Under the pieces are notes generated by a model that did no database searches, was not told the DNA's origin, and saw nothing but the letters and a program-made list of their open reading frames with translations. A stretch of DNA of 64,000 bases from Phoronis australis (taxonomy: Eukaryota; Phoronida; Phoronidae). Where the stretch lies: the NCBI GenBank assembly GCA_002633005.1, contig NMRA01000357.1:196894-260893 (forward strand), written 5' to 3'. The position numbers were made by a program, and so were the translations under genes. This document shows positions 50,301 to 55,358 of this stretch, in pieces; the stretch's first letter is position 1; the number at the start of each line of letters is the position of its first letter.

Positions 50301-53177
50301 ATTTCGTCCAAATTGTTAAAAAATCGTGTAAAACGAAAAATATAGACGATGTTAATTGCATTTTGTTATTAGTATTTTCAATGGCTTACAGGAAAGTTCT
50401 TGCAAAATTGCGGACAAGTGCTATGCGTCGAATGAACGCGATCCCACGAACCAGTGCAACGTGTGTGACCCAGCTCAAACTCGAACTTCCTGGACGTTTT
50501 CCCCTCCCTCCGATCGTTCACGTCTATGCGTCATCAGTAACAAGTGTTATCTAACTGGTCAGACTCATCACTCCGACATCTGCAAAGTTTGTGACCCAAC
50601 CAGACTCTCAGACGACTGGTCGGTTCCCATTCAGTCTAGCTCCGCCTGCATTTTCGACGGGATGTGCTACAAACCGGACCAAGAGAACGCAGACGACACC
50701 TGCATGATTTGCGACCCCAAGCAAAGCACAACGTCGTGGTCAATGTCATCATGTAAGTGTTCTGACGACTTTTCTTATGGTGATCCCGTCTTCCATTTCA
50801 AGCCGTGTGCCTCCCTTGAAAGGAAAGAAATCAAGATTCTTTTCAGTACATACTCGATGCAGAAGTTTTCTTTAACTATTAGCTAAAGATACGCGTAGCC
50901 TACAGGCCAAAATTGCGTATTTCTGCTTATGACCATGTGGCAAATATATAAAAATATCAAATGTTGGTGACAGCCAGCTACATGTATATCGCGCAACCAT
51001 TCCCTGGTTTCATTGGCTGTTTTCATTCTGTATTACTGCCCCACAATCCATTAGTCCATTCAGATATCTCACATGCCAACATTTAGACGTTTGCGGCTGC
51101 TCTCGGACAAAAGCAGTTTAAACTCGCGTCTAGGGTATGCCTACATGGGCATGTACACCACGTATGCCTTTCTAACACACAGCTTCGCGCTGCCTTGAAG
51201 TCGCAACCGCAACGAACATTCCACCACTGCAGCCGGTCGAAATAAATCTGGACGCTGTCATCGCTGGTACTTCCTGTGGACTTATAGTTCTTATTGTTGC
51301 TGCTACCGTCGTCAGCGTCTGCGCGAAGAAGCACGGGAAGAAAAAGACTCATCCGAGGTAAGTACACGGCGTGATGTGACCGGACAAGCGAAAACTGTGG
51401 TGACTACGTAACTTGGATCGAATGCCAAATACCAACGACAGAGTAATAAAAAATTACTTTCGAAATAGCCTTTCGATATATTGAAATTCAAACCCGTATT
51501 GCTGCTCAAACGTTGATGCAATAGAGAAAGAGGCGTCTACAACTCCATATACTTTATTACGTTCATCGTTTATCGTTGATACATCGTATTGCATCGGTGT
51601 TTATATCGGTTATTTGAAACGTTTACAAAAAACAGTCTAAGTTACTAAGTCTAAACTATACCATTAGCATTATGCAACCACCACGATATCGTTACACCTT
51701 CTACGTAATGTTTAACTAATGTCTAACGCAAACCGCAAACTCAGGAAAAAACATGGCGGAATAATCCCCTAAAGTTCCAAGACAGAACAACTCGTAGCAC
51801 TCCGCAAAACTAGTTCACAAAATAGAAATATGCATACAACAAGAAATCCGTGATCATAATAATTGACTTAACCAAAAACACATGGTTGCAACGTAACGGC
51901 ATGTCTAGGTCTGCATAATAAAAGTCCAGTCTACAGCTGACAAAACGCAAACTACAAATGCAGAGCTATCCAAAAATTTGGTATCTAACGTTGAACTATA
52001 ACCAAATGTATACTTACAGGGTTTGCCTAAAAAATAGTCTGGTAATCAGCACACGATACATATGACAATCCAGGAGAGAATAAGGCAACTGGTGCTTGTT
52101 CGGACGTTTAAATACTCCACGAAAACCTAGAAAGCTGATTGTCCCAGACAGTATCTCAACTTACACAACCAATTGAAATAATAGCACCGAAAGGGGGGTT
52201 GCATAAATCATGACTTAACCCCGAGACAACGCCCTAAAATATAACTGAGGCACTAGGAGATTGAAAACACCACCTCTAGGAAAATTGGGAAACTACAGCG
52301 TACATACATATACTGACTGCATTAACAACCCGTCAGAAGACGATCAAGTGTTTGGTGGGCGTCACTGGTTCCCTACGTGCCTAGCCAGCACGCAGGTATC
52401 ACGCAGTGGCACGCGCTTTAGCATTGGTTGATGTAACCCCATCAGTAACTGGTAAGCTTTACGCACCATGAAAAAATAGCGGACTGCCTCGTCATGCAAG
52501 TGGCGTCGCAGCACTGACTATTTCGTTTCTGCAGTGATGTTTAAAGCATATACAGGTACAATAAACACATATCTGGCCGATTTAACCGGTATATTATTCA
52601 TACTGTATGAATACAGGACAGTATCGTAAATAAAATTCATTGACAGTAGAAAGATGCACTCCGAAAAAGCGCAACCAAAATTTCTACTAGGATTCACATT
52701 TCCTGAACATAAATTTTAAGCACCGATTTGTCTGTACAACAGAACACATTTACACTTGAGTCCATCAGTCATGCCAGATTGTTTGGGTAAAGCGCTGCCT
52801 GTTGAGAATTCGACTAGCCAATCAGGAACGCCGGTGTAAAAATATTTTCCGAGGTAAATTAAGTGATACCTGCGTGCTGGCTACACTGTGAACAAGTCAT
52901 CACCACAGTTGTATGAACACTGAGCTGTTTCGGTTCAGTGACTCTTGAGTGTTGAGTCACTTTATAAGCCTCGATTCTTTGAGGCAAAGCCCATCCTCGT
53001 TAGATTCAGTGGTGTATAGTGACATTTACATAATCACCAAATGGCTGTGGTGGGTAAAATTTCTAACAAGTATATTGAATTCCGAATAACATTATGAGAA
53101 TCTCACTTTTTCTTTGTAGCTCAATGTCTTCAAGGGAAAAGCGCACTCCCTCCCGTCAAGAAGAACATGTCTTGTGA
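8287..53177 (+). CDS. Complete 28-exon gene: C-type lectin / EGF / D8C / VWD / transmembrane receptor (VWDE-like)
   Basis: Spliced coding region of 4,419 nt (1,472 aa). Every exon has an AG acceptor and GT donor, and all 27 junction phases agree, which strongly supports the chain. Approximate residues: signal peptide 1-22, C-type lectin domain 24-151, EGF 152-306 (four modules), D8C 307-453 (the Cys-rich domain of uromodulin and GP2), VWDE-type linker 454-715, VWD 716-904 (ending near the [14 protein letters not shown] calcium-loop-like motif), Arg-rich and Cys region 905-1067, EGF-like 1115-1145, Cys-rich triple repeat 1276-1395, transmembrane helix about 1418-1443, basic cytosolic tail of about 29 residues. 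Known biology: VWDE proteins are secreted or surface VWD/EGF proteins, D8C occurs in GPI-anchored mucosal proteins, and CTLDs recognise glycans or proteins. Inference: a type I surface adhesion or pathogen-recognition receptor. The N-terminal lectin module and C-terminal helix distinguish it from vertebrate VWDE. Alternative splicing cannot be judged. Individual exons are listed below. Confidence 0.88.
9507..9670 (+). CDS. Exon 2: C-type lectin domain, first part
   Basis: Acceptor caccag, donor gtaggt. The exon encodes the CTLD N-terminal half: a first Cys (QCVAEQW), then [19 protein letters not shown], the usual helix with W..A..YC and the G.LATP strand. The phase runs 1 to 0. It joins directly to exon 3, where the WIG core motif follows. 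Confidence 0.9.
9970..10112 (+). repeat. 143-bp direct repeat, upstream copy
   Basis: Begins ACATGGGCTCGGAGGGCTCG and ends GCAGGTCTGAACCTA. Nearly identical to 10711-10853; I count two substitutions by eye. The LINE fragment sits exactly between the copies. Confidence 0.9.
10113..10710 (+). mobile_element. 5'-truncated LINE insertion with A-rich tail
   Basis: Encodes the C-terminal end of a non-LTR reverse transcriptase [21 protein letters not shown], then a knuckle-like [19 protein letters not shown], and a stop at 10485-10487. The 3' UTR ends in TTAAAAAAAACAACAAAAAAA. It lies in intron 2 of the receptor gene, on the same strand. Confidence 0.75.
10711..10853 (+). repeat. 143-bp direct repeat, downstream copy
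   Basis: Copy of 9970-10112, placed immediately after the LINE A-rich tail. Position and precise ends fit an unusually long target-site duplication. Confidence 0.9.
10854..12595. other. Intron 2 remainder, no gene seen
   Basis: Contains a purine-rich, GC-richer stretch at about 11160-11420 and otherwise AT-rich DNA. I saw no domain-bearing frame or RNA gene. Confidence 0.45.
12596..12695 (+). CDS. Exon 3: C-type lectin domain, WIG core
   Basis: Acceptor caacag, donor gtaagt. Encodes [26 protein letters not shown]: the WIG motif and the long-loop lead-in of a CTLD. It runs phase 0 to 1 and joins exon 4 to give YTNW, a canonical CTLD junction. Confidence 0.9.
12893..13303 (-). pseudogene. Integrase-core-type transposase N-terminal remnant (second copy)
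   Basis: Reads [20 protein letters not shown] (helix-turn-helix-like), [33 protein letters not shown] and [15 protein letters not shown]. It shares G-Q-x-HG-x-RF-x-H-x-KCV-x-NG and DP.GV..RA.RL with the 5825-6169 remnant. The frame is open but runs into the terminal repeat before any catalytic core, so it is truncated. Confidence 0.7.
14428..14520 (-). repeat. Right terminal palindromic-repeat array of the second transposon
   Basis: Three degenerate units ending TTTAAGT, ATTAAGT and ACTTAAAC, with CTCGAG/GATC cores. Inverted relative to 12836-12895. Confidence 0.6.
14950..15850 (-). pseudogene. Decayed minus-strand protein relic with a GCxT...YGVGKG motif
   Basis: Minus-strand fragments in shifting frames: [20 protein letters not shown], then [23 protein letters not shown] and SIVKILKAG, then [15 protein letters not shown]...DPENYGRKM. 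The ALTGCDT...GIGK..A...L motif plus PPT..A...H.....RA is a multicopy, transposon-associated family with an XPG/FEN1-like helix-hairpin-helix signature. The family is recalled without search, and the fragment has stops and frameshifts. Confidence 0.45.
16266..17170 (+). repeat. Degenerate ~155-bp tandem satellite
   Basis: Recurring block: CATGCAACAACTTGCAAACT, GATTTCATTAAATTCATTGA, CCA(C/T)(A/G)GAAACATGGGTGAAAA, CCTGTGGTGTTTGG, then TAATTTGCATAAATTATGCA. Starts are near 16266, 16552, 16703, 16860 and 17022, with a decayed unit near 16420. About six units in intron 3. Confidence 0.8.
17171..18379. other. Intron 3 remainder, no gene seen
   Basis: AT-rich intronic DNA with one TACATGTA near 17886. 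I see no coding or RNA feature. Confidence 0.45.
18380..18502 (+). CDS. Exon 4: C-type lectin domain, C-terminal part
   Basis: Acceptor tttgcag, donor gtattt. Encodes [27 protein letters not shown] and HLMCK, the last three CTLD cysteines in order. The usual EPN/QPD triplet and the WND triplet are replaced (WPR and WYN), so canonical calcium-dependent sugar binding is doubtful. It is the first of nine consecutive symmetric phase 1-1 exons. Confidence 0.9.
18503..21951. other. Intron 4, no gene seen
   Basis: Open frames here lack recognisable domains. A GACGCTTTGATATT...ATATCATCAGGTATG motif at about 21138-21180 resembles those at 4695-4735 and 13578-13612. Confidence 0.45.
21952..22065 (+). 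CDS. Exon 5: EGF domain 1 (non-calcium type)
   Basis: Acceptor ttttgcag, donor gttatg (weak). Encodes a six-Cys [22 protein letters not shown], then [17 protein letters not shown]. It lacks the D-x-D/N-E calcium signature and the aromatic residue of the hydroxylation motif that EGF 2-4 have. Symmetric phase 1-1. Confidence 0.88.
22066..23978. other. Intron 5, no gene seen
   Basis: No domain-bearing frame, RNA gene or clear repeat noted. Confidence 0.4.
23979..24095 (+). CDS. Exon 6: calcium-binding EGF domain 2
   Basis: Acceptor actttcag, donor gtaaga. Encodes [16 protein letters not shown], then [19 protein letters not shown]. The DIDE calcium signature and the C-x-N-x4-Y-x-C hydroxylation motif are both present. 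Symmetric phase 1-1. Confidence 0.93.
24490..24606 (+). CDS. Exon 7: calcium-binding EGF domain 3
   Basis: Acceptor ttttacag, donor gtaacg. Encodes [20 protein letters not shown], then [22 protein letters not shown] calcium signature and hydroxylation motif present. Symmetric phase 1-1, 117 nt like exons 6 and 8. Confidence 0.93.
24744..24860 (+). CDS. Exon 8: calcium-binding EGF domain 4
   Basis: Acceptor tttttcag, donor gttcga (weak). Encodes [16 protein letters not shown], then [23 protein letters not shown] calcium signature and hydroxylation motif present. Symmetric phase 1-1. With exons 6 and 7 it forms three consecutive cbEGF modules, an arrangement known to give rod-like spacers. Confidence 0.92.
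24861..25712. other. Intron 8, no gene seen
   Basis: AT-rich; includes an ACAAAATGGCCGCC YY1-like motif near 25073. No coding evidence. Confidence 0.4.
25713..25868 (+). CDS. Exon 9: D8C domain, part 1
   Basis: Acceptor attgcag, donor gtgagt. Encodes [20 protein letters not shown], then [11 protein letters not shown]. This is the D8C opening: DPC, a Y-x-L-like segment, R-S, and CD..L..GW. Phase 1-1. Confidence 0.88.
25903..25976 (+). repeat. Alternating purine-pyrimidine microsatellite
   Basis: Runs of ACACAC, GCGCGCGC, ACGCACGC and ATGTGCACGC give about 60 nearly uninterrupted alternating purine-pyrimidine steps, 35 nt past the exon 9 donor. Confidence 0.9.
26265..26384 (+). CDS. Exon 10: D8C domain, part 2
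   Basis: Acceptor ctatag, donor gtaatc. Encodes [12 protein letters not shown], then [21 protein letters not shown]. It matches the D8C pattern GWYRF...MP..C....CGT..P.W..G. Phase 1-1. Confidence 0.9.
27750..28355 (+). pseudogene. Tc1/mariner transposase relic
   Basis: Fragments across frames: a ...[15 protein letters not shown] region, then [27 protein letters not shown] and a WHGAAS/MGRHLSH stretch, ending near DPVAKPYF. The DE-S-RF core with a following VW.R.G.R is characteristic of Tc1-like transposases. Several stops and frameshifts; inactive. It lies in intron 10 next to a LINE. Confidence 0.72.
28370..31290 (+). mobile_element. Decayed L1/Tx1-type LINE, interrupted by a MITE
   Basis: Begins with [20 protein letters not shown], like the endonuclease start (S.N..GL....KR), then jumps to RT motifs: [68 protein letters not shown], then [10 protein letters not shown] and [17 protein letters not shown]. 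It ends near [16 protein letters not shown] (about 31110-31180). YADD, the RT catalytic motif, is present, but stops, frameshifts and an internal endonuclease deletion mark it as dead. The 30348-30750 MITE splits it. Confidence 0.82.
30348..30750 (+). mobile_element. 403-bp GGGCCCGGTCTC MITE, copy 1
   Basis: Ends are GGGCCCGGTCTCTAATCTTT and, inverted, AAAGATTGGAGACCGGGCCC. The interior is rich in ACTCGAA/TTCGAGT. Same length and very similar to 36716-37118. Inserted inside the LINE relic, so it is younger than the LINE. Confidence 0.9.
31313..31388. repeat. Imperfect 76-nt inverted repeat
   Basis: Arms of about 34 nt around GTAATATCCCACG and CGTGGGATGTTAC, separated by a few bases. Possibly a short foldback element. 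Confidence 0.65.
31389..32566. other. Intron 10 remainder, no gene seen
   Basis: No coding evidence. TACATGTA is near 32126. The phrase CTTGCTTTTTAGCGAGGTCCTCG at about 32415 recurs diverged near 61484, suggesting a low-copy repeat. Confidence 0.4.
32567..32731 (+). CDS. Exon 11: D8C domain, part 3
   Basis: Acceptor tttcag, donor gtaagt. Encodes [20 protein letters not shown], then [20 protein letters not shown] and the closing YC. The G-I-V-S-R-x-A-C, N-C-C and V-x-A-C motifs with a final Cys pair are diagnostic for D8C. It follows the longest intron (6.2 kb), which carries the Tc1 and LINE relics. Phase 1-1. Confidence 0.92.
33468..33523. repeat. Perfect 56-nt hairpin (27-nt arms, 2-nt loop)
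   Basis: The arm AACAGTGTACTGAACTTTTA continuing AACCATT is followed by TT and its exact reverse complement. Confidence 0.95.
33587..33734 (-). CDS. Possible antisense exon or small nested gene fragment
   Basis: On the minus strand an acceptor-like attttag precedes an open stretch containing [20 protein letters not shown], then [19 protein letters not shown] and LDTPT, followed by a gtaagt donor. Composition looks protein-like (CC and C residues, no stops), but I recognise no domain and find no partner exon. It could be chance. Confidence 0.25.
34199..34261 (+). CDS. Exon 12: short Cys linker after D8C
   Basis: Acceptor attttcag, donor gtaagt. Encodes [20 protein letters not shown] (63 nt). 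The CP.G...S..G..PGC motif normally follows D8C in VWDE-type proteins. Phase 1-1, the last of nine symmetric exons. Confidence 0.85.
34262..36715. other. Intron 12, upstream part
   Basis: No gene seen. Three AAGATGGCGGA/AAATGGCGGA motifs at about 34820, 34966 and 35139 and a foldback at 34586-34635 are the notable features. Confidence 0.45.
34586..34635. repeat. Near-perfect 50-nt hairpin
   Basis: GGTTGAGATTGCTTGTAACT pairs with AGTTGTTACAAGCAATCTCAACC across a 2-nt loop, with one mismatch in about 24. Confidence 0.92.
36716..37118 (+). mobile_element. 403-bp GGGCCCGGTCTC MITE, copy 2
   Basis: Same termini, length and ACTCGAA-rich interior as 30348-30750, with few differences by eye. Flanks ACCTG and CAGGT are mutually reverse complementary. 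Confidence 0.9.
37753..37985 (+). CDS. Exon 13: VWDE-type linker, part 1
   Basis: Acceptor atttacag, donor gtgcgc. Reads [20 protein letters not shown], then YTCSVSL and [14 protein letters not shown]. This is an Ig/Fn3-like beta-strand pattern (C-x-V and Y-x-V-x-W type) found between D8C and VWD in VWDE proteins. Phase 1 to 0. Confidence 0.85.
38361..38441 (+). CDS. Exon 14: VWDE-type linker, part 2
   Basis: Acceptor gctacag, donor gtgagt, phase 0-0. Encodes [20 protein letters not shown], then MLLGIE. It supplies the partner Cys for exon 13 and the S-N-x-x-x-x-G-I motif. Confidence 0.85.
38628..38781. mobile_element. 154-bp hAT-like MITE
   Basis: Ends CAGTGACGGATCCAGGATTT and, inverted, CTAAGTCCGCCACTG, matching the common CAGTGGCGGATCCAG hAT terminus. 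The interior has GGGGGC...GGCCCCCTTGGCCCCCC. Flanking 8-mers are only loosely similar. Confidence 0.65.
38871..39143 (+). CDS. Exon 15: VWDE-type linker, part 3
   Basis: Acceptor tcgacag, donor gtttgt, phase 0-0. The 91 residues include [20 protein letters not shown] and [19 protein letters not shown], acidic then beta-rich with two cysteines. Continues the VWDE-family region between D8C and VWD; I know no independent function for it. Confidence 0.87.
39349..39441 (+). CDS. Exon 16: VWDE-type linker, part 4
   Basis: Acceptor gctacag, donor gtacgt, phase 0-0. Encodes [20 protein letters not shown], then [11 protein letters not shown]. It joins to the [11 protein letters not shown] start of exon 17, giving LPEIKILIKD with no gap. 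Confidence 0.87.
39442..40830. other. Intron 16, no gene seen
   Basis: An open frame around 39919-40005 starts after a good acceptor but has no usable donor and was not needed for the reading frame. TACATGTA near 40563. Confidence 0.45.
40831..40910 (+). CDS. Exon 17: start of VWD domain
   Basis: Acceptor ctttcag, donor gtaggt. Encodes [19 protein letters not shown] followed by TTFDGR. C-x-S-x-x-DPH-x-x-T-FDGR is the VWD opening motif. Phase 0 to 2. Confidence 0.92.
41223..41286 (+). CDS. Exon 18: VWD domain, part 2
   Basis: Acceptor gttgcag, donor gtaagc. Encodes [20 protein letters not shown] plus E, directly continuing FDGR. The Y-x-x-x-x-x-G-E-F-V-L-Y pattern is the second VWD strand. 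Phase 2 to 0. Confidence 0.9.
41787..42014 (+). CDS. Exon 19: VWD domain, part 3
   Basis: Acceptor ttgaaag, donor gtatgc, phase 0-0. Encodes [20 protein letters not shown], then [17 protein letters not shown] and [16 protein letters not shown]. The C..NGAPYCNC pair is the VWD core disulphide region. Confidence 0.9.
42015..42860. other. Intron 19, no gene seen
   Basis: AT-rich; TACATGTA at about 42083 and 42421. No coding evidence. Confidence 0.4.
42861..43096 (+). CDS. Exon 20: VWD domain, C-terminal part
   Basis: Acceptor cccttag, donor gtgaat. Encodes the strand pattern [20 protein letters not shown], then [10 protein letters not shown] and [16 protein letters not shown] is the VWD calcium-loop-like motif and ESWR closes the domain. 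Phase 0 to 2. Confidence 0.92.
43637..43883 (-). repeat. Inverted Penelope-like 3'-end fragment
   Basis: Minus-strand copy of the same C-terminal endonuclease tail that the + strand carries at 44560-44683 and 46266-46378, ending in the same ...CTGAAATCCGTAATGGACGG sequence. It meets the + strand RT segment at an abrupt junction near 43883. Confidence 0.75.
45112..45402 (+). pseudogene. P2X7 C-terminal-like Cys domain fragment
   Basis: Encodes [16 protein letters not shown], then [19 protein letters not shown] and LSC. The GY.FEPEY and W-C-x-C-x2-C-x-x-MPT-x-x-E-x-x-x-C pattern is the P2X7 C-terminal (ballast-like) zinc domain that also occurs in many transposon-associated proteins. Coding continues in another frame ([14 protein letters not shown]) and breaks. 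Confidence 0.6.
45745..46080 (-). pseudogene. THAP domain remnant of the TTAA element
   Basis: Minus-strand pieces: [11 protein letters not shown] (the C-x4-C half), then [34 protein letters not shown] and, in the next frame, [12 protein letters not shown]. This follows the C2CH THAP plan (FPKDP, VC.KHF...D, A.P.L). The zinc-ligand His of C-x2-H appears as Asn (VCGKNF), and frameshifts are present, so it is inactive. Confidence 0.7.
46528..46861 (+). CDS. Exon 21: post-VWD region
   Basis: Acceptor ggttgcag, donor gtaagt. The first base completes the Arg codon of ESWR. The exon carries [10 protein letters not shown], a [10 protein letters not shown]...KCSI..APKC Cys cluster, then an Arg-rich and acidic stretch ([18 protein letters not shown]). 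The exon-20/21 intron holds the Penelope-like/TTAA composite. Several adjacent Arg residues may be a furin-type site, which is inference. Confidence 0.85.
47006..47161 (+). CDS. Exon 22: post-VWD region, Arg cluster
   Basis: Acceptor tttcag, donor gtatgt, phase 0-0. Starts [20 protein letters not shown] and ends IAACVLDLL. The R-R-x-R-R followed by ETA..YC matches the segment after VWD in VWDE proteins. RRRR at a domain edge is a plausible proprotein-convertase site. Confidence 0.88.
47878..48067 (+). CDS. Exon 23: linker and first half of an EGF-like module
   Basis: Acceptor atttag, donor gtaggt. Encodes [19 protein letters not shown], then [16 protein letters not shown]. The last four Cys residues join exon 24 ([13 protein letters not shown]) to complete a C-x3-C-x5-C-x3-C-x-C-x8-C EGF. 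Phase 0 to 1. Confidence 0.88.
48230..49024 (+). mobile_element. 795-bp TIR element, second copy (inverted relative to 991-1802)
   Basis: Starts GGATTGTTCTAAAA and ends TTAGAACAATCC. The whole length aligns by eye to the reverse complement of 991-1802. Flanks GCCCCTAAG and GCCTGTAGG are a decayed 9-bp duplication. Located in intron 23. Confidence 0.85.
49101..49282 (+). CDS. Exon 24: second half of the EGF-like module and following region
   Basis: Acceptor atattcag, donor gtgata (weak). Encodes [20 protein letters not shown], then [15 protein letters not shown] and LTCHFYQQK. It follows an intron carrying the 795-bp inverted-repeat element. Phase 1 to 0. Confidence 0.86.
49283..49691. other. 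Intron 24, nothing recognised
   Basis: No coding or repeat feature seen. Confidence 0.4.
49692..49943 (+). CDS. Exon 25: beta-rich extracellular region
   Basis: Acceptor cttacag, donor gtgagt, phase 0-0. The 84 residues include [40 protein letters not shown] and [11 protein letters not shown]. The S-x-D-G...S....V pattern resembles IPT/VWDE beta-sandwich segments; I cannot name a specific domain. Confidence 0.87.
49944..50391. other. Intron 25, nothing recognised
   Basis: Two TACATGTA palindromes (about 50158 and 50253) and a GCGCCATTTTGTG YY1-like motif; no gene. Confidence 0.4.
50392..50752 (+). CDS. Exon 26: three tandem Cys-rich repeats
   Basis: Acceptor cttacag, donor gtaagt, 361 nt. 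Three ~40-residue units, each C-x(4)-(K/M)CY-x-...-C-x-(V/I)CDP-...-W. The unit cores are KCYASN...CNVCDP, KCYLTG...CKVCDP and MCYKPD...CMICDP. All three lie in one exon, unlike the one-exon-per-EGF layout upstream. Phase 0 to 1. Confidence 0.9.
50753..51182. other. Intron 26, nothing recognised
   Basis: TACATGTA near 50978; no gene seen. Confidence 0.4.
51183..51357 (+). CDS. Exon 27: transmembrane segment
   Basis: Acceptor cacacag, donor gtaagt. Encodes a short stalk, then [20 protein letters not shown] followed by [13 protein letters not shown]: an uncharged ~25-residue helix with a stop-transfer Lys cluster. This makes the product a type I membrane protein rather than secreted. Phase 1 to 2. 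Confidence 0.9.
52383..52881. mobile_element. 499-bp MITE in the last intron
   Basis: Perfect 20-bp inverted termini AGCCAGCACGCAGGTATCAC and GTGATACCTGCGTGCTGGCT. No coding inside; target duplication not evident. Confidence 0.75.
53120..53177 (+). CDS. Exon 28: cytosolic tail and stop
   Basis: Acceptor tttgtag. Encodes [19 protein letters not shown] and TGA at 53175. It is short, Ser-rich and basic with no tyrosine-based signalling motif. It follows a 1.76-kb intron containing a 499-bp MITE. Confidence 0.8.
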
Positions 53178-53478
53178 ACGTGTCGCAAAGGAGATTCGGA
53201 CGCGGAATAGATTGTGTCGATATACATGTACACATTCACAAACACTGATAGGACCTCTTAGGAGAGAACGCATGAGTTCAATAATAGTTTTCGTCGTTCA
53301 AAATATAATCTAGAAATAGCTTACTAATTTATAACGCGTAATCCACCCGAGCCATTCCATGTTCATCATGTATTGAGCGATGAATGGATCCAAAGGAAGG
53401 GTTTACAGGATCAGGTAGAGCGATATCGTCGTTTGATTATGAAAGAGCTTAAATGTGTACGGTGTGCCCAGCTAGAAG

Positions 53479-53484
53479 AATAAA
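53479..53484 (+). other. Candidate polyadenylation signal AATAAA
   Basis: AATAAA about 300 nt after the receptor stop codon, the first canonical signal I see downstream. This would give a 3' UTR of roughly 53178-53505. Confidence 0.45.
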
Positions 53485-54040
53485 CGGCTTAGTAAATAAT
53501 AACCCTTCCATTCTCCTTGAAAATTAGCGCATCAAGCGCCATCAGAAACAATACATGTAAATGGAGGAGTAAAGGAACACTGAAATATTTATAATATCGC
53601 ACACTTGTACAAAAACTCAAACAAGGGTACTTGAACCCACAGAAGAAGTTCTGCATGTGGGATATAAAAACAACTTTTGAGTGCATAGTTCCGAGATGGA
53701 AACGATGGCGATTATTAACTGAAATCCAGGCTGAAAACTTTTCCAGCTAGAACTCAAGAACAGCGTTTCCACAAGTTGTTCTCTTCTTATGGACACCGCA
53801 CAGCTCGCATTGACACTTTTCCGTAGGAGTTCATTAAGGCTAGGACATCGTTAAAAATCAAGTCTTCAAGAAATTACATGAAATACTACCATTATTTTGC
53901 ATAGATTTCAGCTAGGTTTTAGCAAGGAGTGTAATAGCGTAGGAGAGTTTACTTGTGAGTTCGCTGTTACCGGTACTATTAGCGCCGCCAAGTGGTGAAC
54001 AAGCAACGGTCAACCAGGAAGCGCCAAAACACTGGGGAAG

Positions 54041-54125
54041 GACGCATTTTGCAGTGCGATAAATTGCATGAAATCCACAAAAACCCCAGACGTGTCATTT
54101 TAAGGTTTCCTAAGGATCCAGAAAG
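54041..54125 (+). pseudogene. THAP domain N-terminal exon with frameshift
   Basis: Reads DAFCSAINCMKSTKTPDVSF, then after a one-base shift RFPKDPER and a gtaagg donor. This is the C-x-x-x-x-C...SF.RFPKDPER opening of a THAP zinc finger. The apparent single-base deletion in the T run makes it non-functional unless it is a sequence error. Confidence 0.65.
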
Positions 54126-54540
54126 GTAAGGATTATCTGCTATTACTTTCATTTTGTGTTTTCTGTTCACGGTTGTTAGACAAGTCGATCGTAGTCCCGT
54201 TGCCTCTGTTGTCTGCATTGTAGCAGGCTAGGCCTACTGTACAACCGGGCTGCCGGCGGAAGGACTATGATTAAAGTACGATGTGATCGTCAGATTTTTG
54301 GATACTTGCAGTTTATGAATTCCATGAGGAGTGAAAATGTCACCCAAACGATCGTAAGGGTAATTTTAAGAAAACATACCCATGGTCATGGGTAATATGA
54401 CTGGTGACACGGCCATGGCACAACCACAGCCACAGGGCCTCAAGTCTGTCATGAGTCAAGTTAGAGAATCTGTTGGTCTCGGTGAAAAGATGAAAAAATC
54501 GATAAAATTTTAATGCGCCAGTTGGACCAATTAAGTTAAG

Positions 54541-55357
54541 CAGTGCGTCATTGAAAACTTAATTATATATGCCAATGATGCAAGGGCGCGGCCCTTAAAA
54601 TATCCGTGGACCGACATTTGAGTCCTATTTTTCAGTTGACACCAAGACGCTTTTGTCTCTATCACAATCACAGTACGACAGCAGTTCTGTAGTGTAGTGT
54701 AGCTAAGTGTACTAGGCTACCAATCTTCTGTGAACCTAGTGAGTATGAGGTTTGTTCCCGAGTCTCTCATTGATTTATGTTCAGGTGCAAGTGGTGTTAG
54801 TGGGAGCCGACCTTATGAATAAAGATGTAGCCTACTTGTCCAAGAGCTGCAAGTTTTGCTCTCATCACTTTGAGGAGTCCATGTCGATGAATGAAGAACA
54901 AGCTAGTATTGAATGGAGTGCCCGAGCAATATTTGATGTCCCGAATCCACCAAAAATGAAGATGTCAAAAAGTTCTCCGGAAATTATATTAATAGCTCTG
55001 GAATAGGCTTTCTTGCATTTCTGATTATCGTCTCACAAACCAAGTACTGACACATCACGTGTAGAGAGGACAATTAGTCAAAATCTGGTTTTCCTATTTT
55101 AATAAGGTTGATCAGATTGAAACATTTTATAAATGGTTAAGCCTGTGATTTGGAGAGAGCCAAAGTGAAACTGATGGATCTTTCAGATTCTGAGTGGTGG
55201 GCTGAAATTTTGTTAAACCCAAGCTATCCGTACCATTTTACTTCTCGATAACAAACACCTCTATGAGTAAATTAGTTTTCAGCTTCATTTATGACGCATT
55301 TCTTTGGCGAAAAGTGTTGTTCTTTTCTAGTGAATTAATAGAGAGTGACAAGGTTGC
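54541..55357 (+). repeat. Tandem duplication, copy A (817 bp)
   Basis: From CAGTGCGTCATTGAAAACTT to GAGAGTGACAAGGTTGC. Repeated at 55359 with period 818, separated by the single N at 55358. Confidence 0.93.
54787..55006 (+). pseudogene. THAP domain C-terminal exon, copy A
   Basis: Acceptor ttcag at 54782 or so, then GADLMNKDVAYLSKSCKFCS, HHFEES and SARAIFDVPNPPKMK. C-x2-H (CSHH) and the A-x-x-IF motif are the second half of a THAP domain. Joining to 54125 does not hold one frame, so I call it broken; a stop follows ILIALE at about 55006. Confidence 0.6.
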
Positions 55358-55358
55358 N
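55358..55358. other. Single ambiguous base at the duplication junction
   Basis: An N lies exactly between the end of copy A and the start of copy B. Confidence 0.95.
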
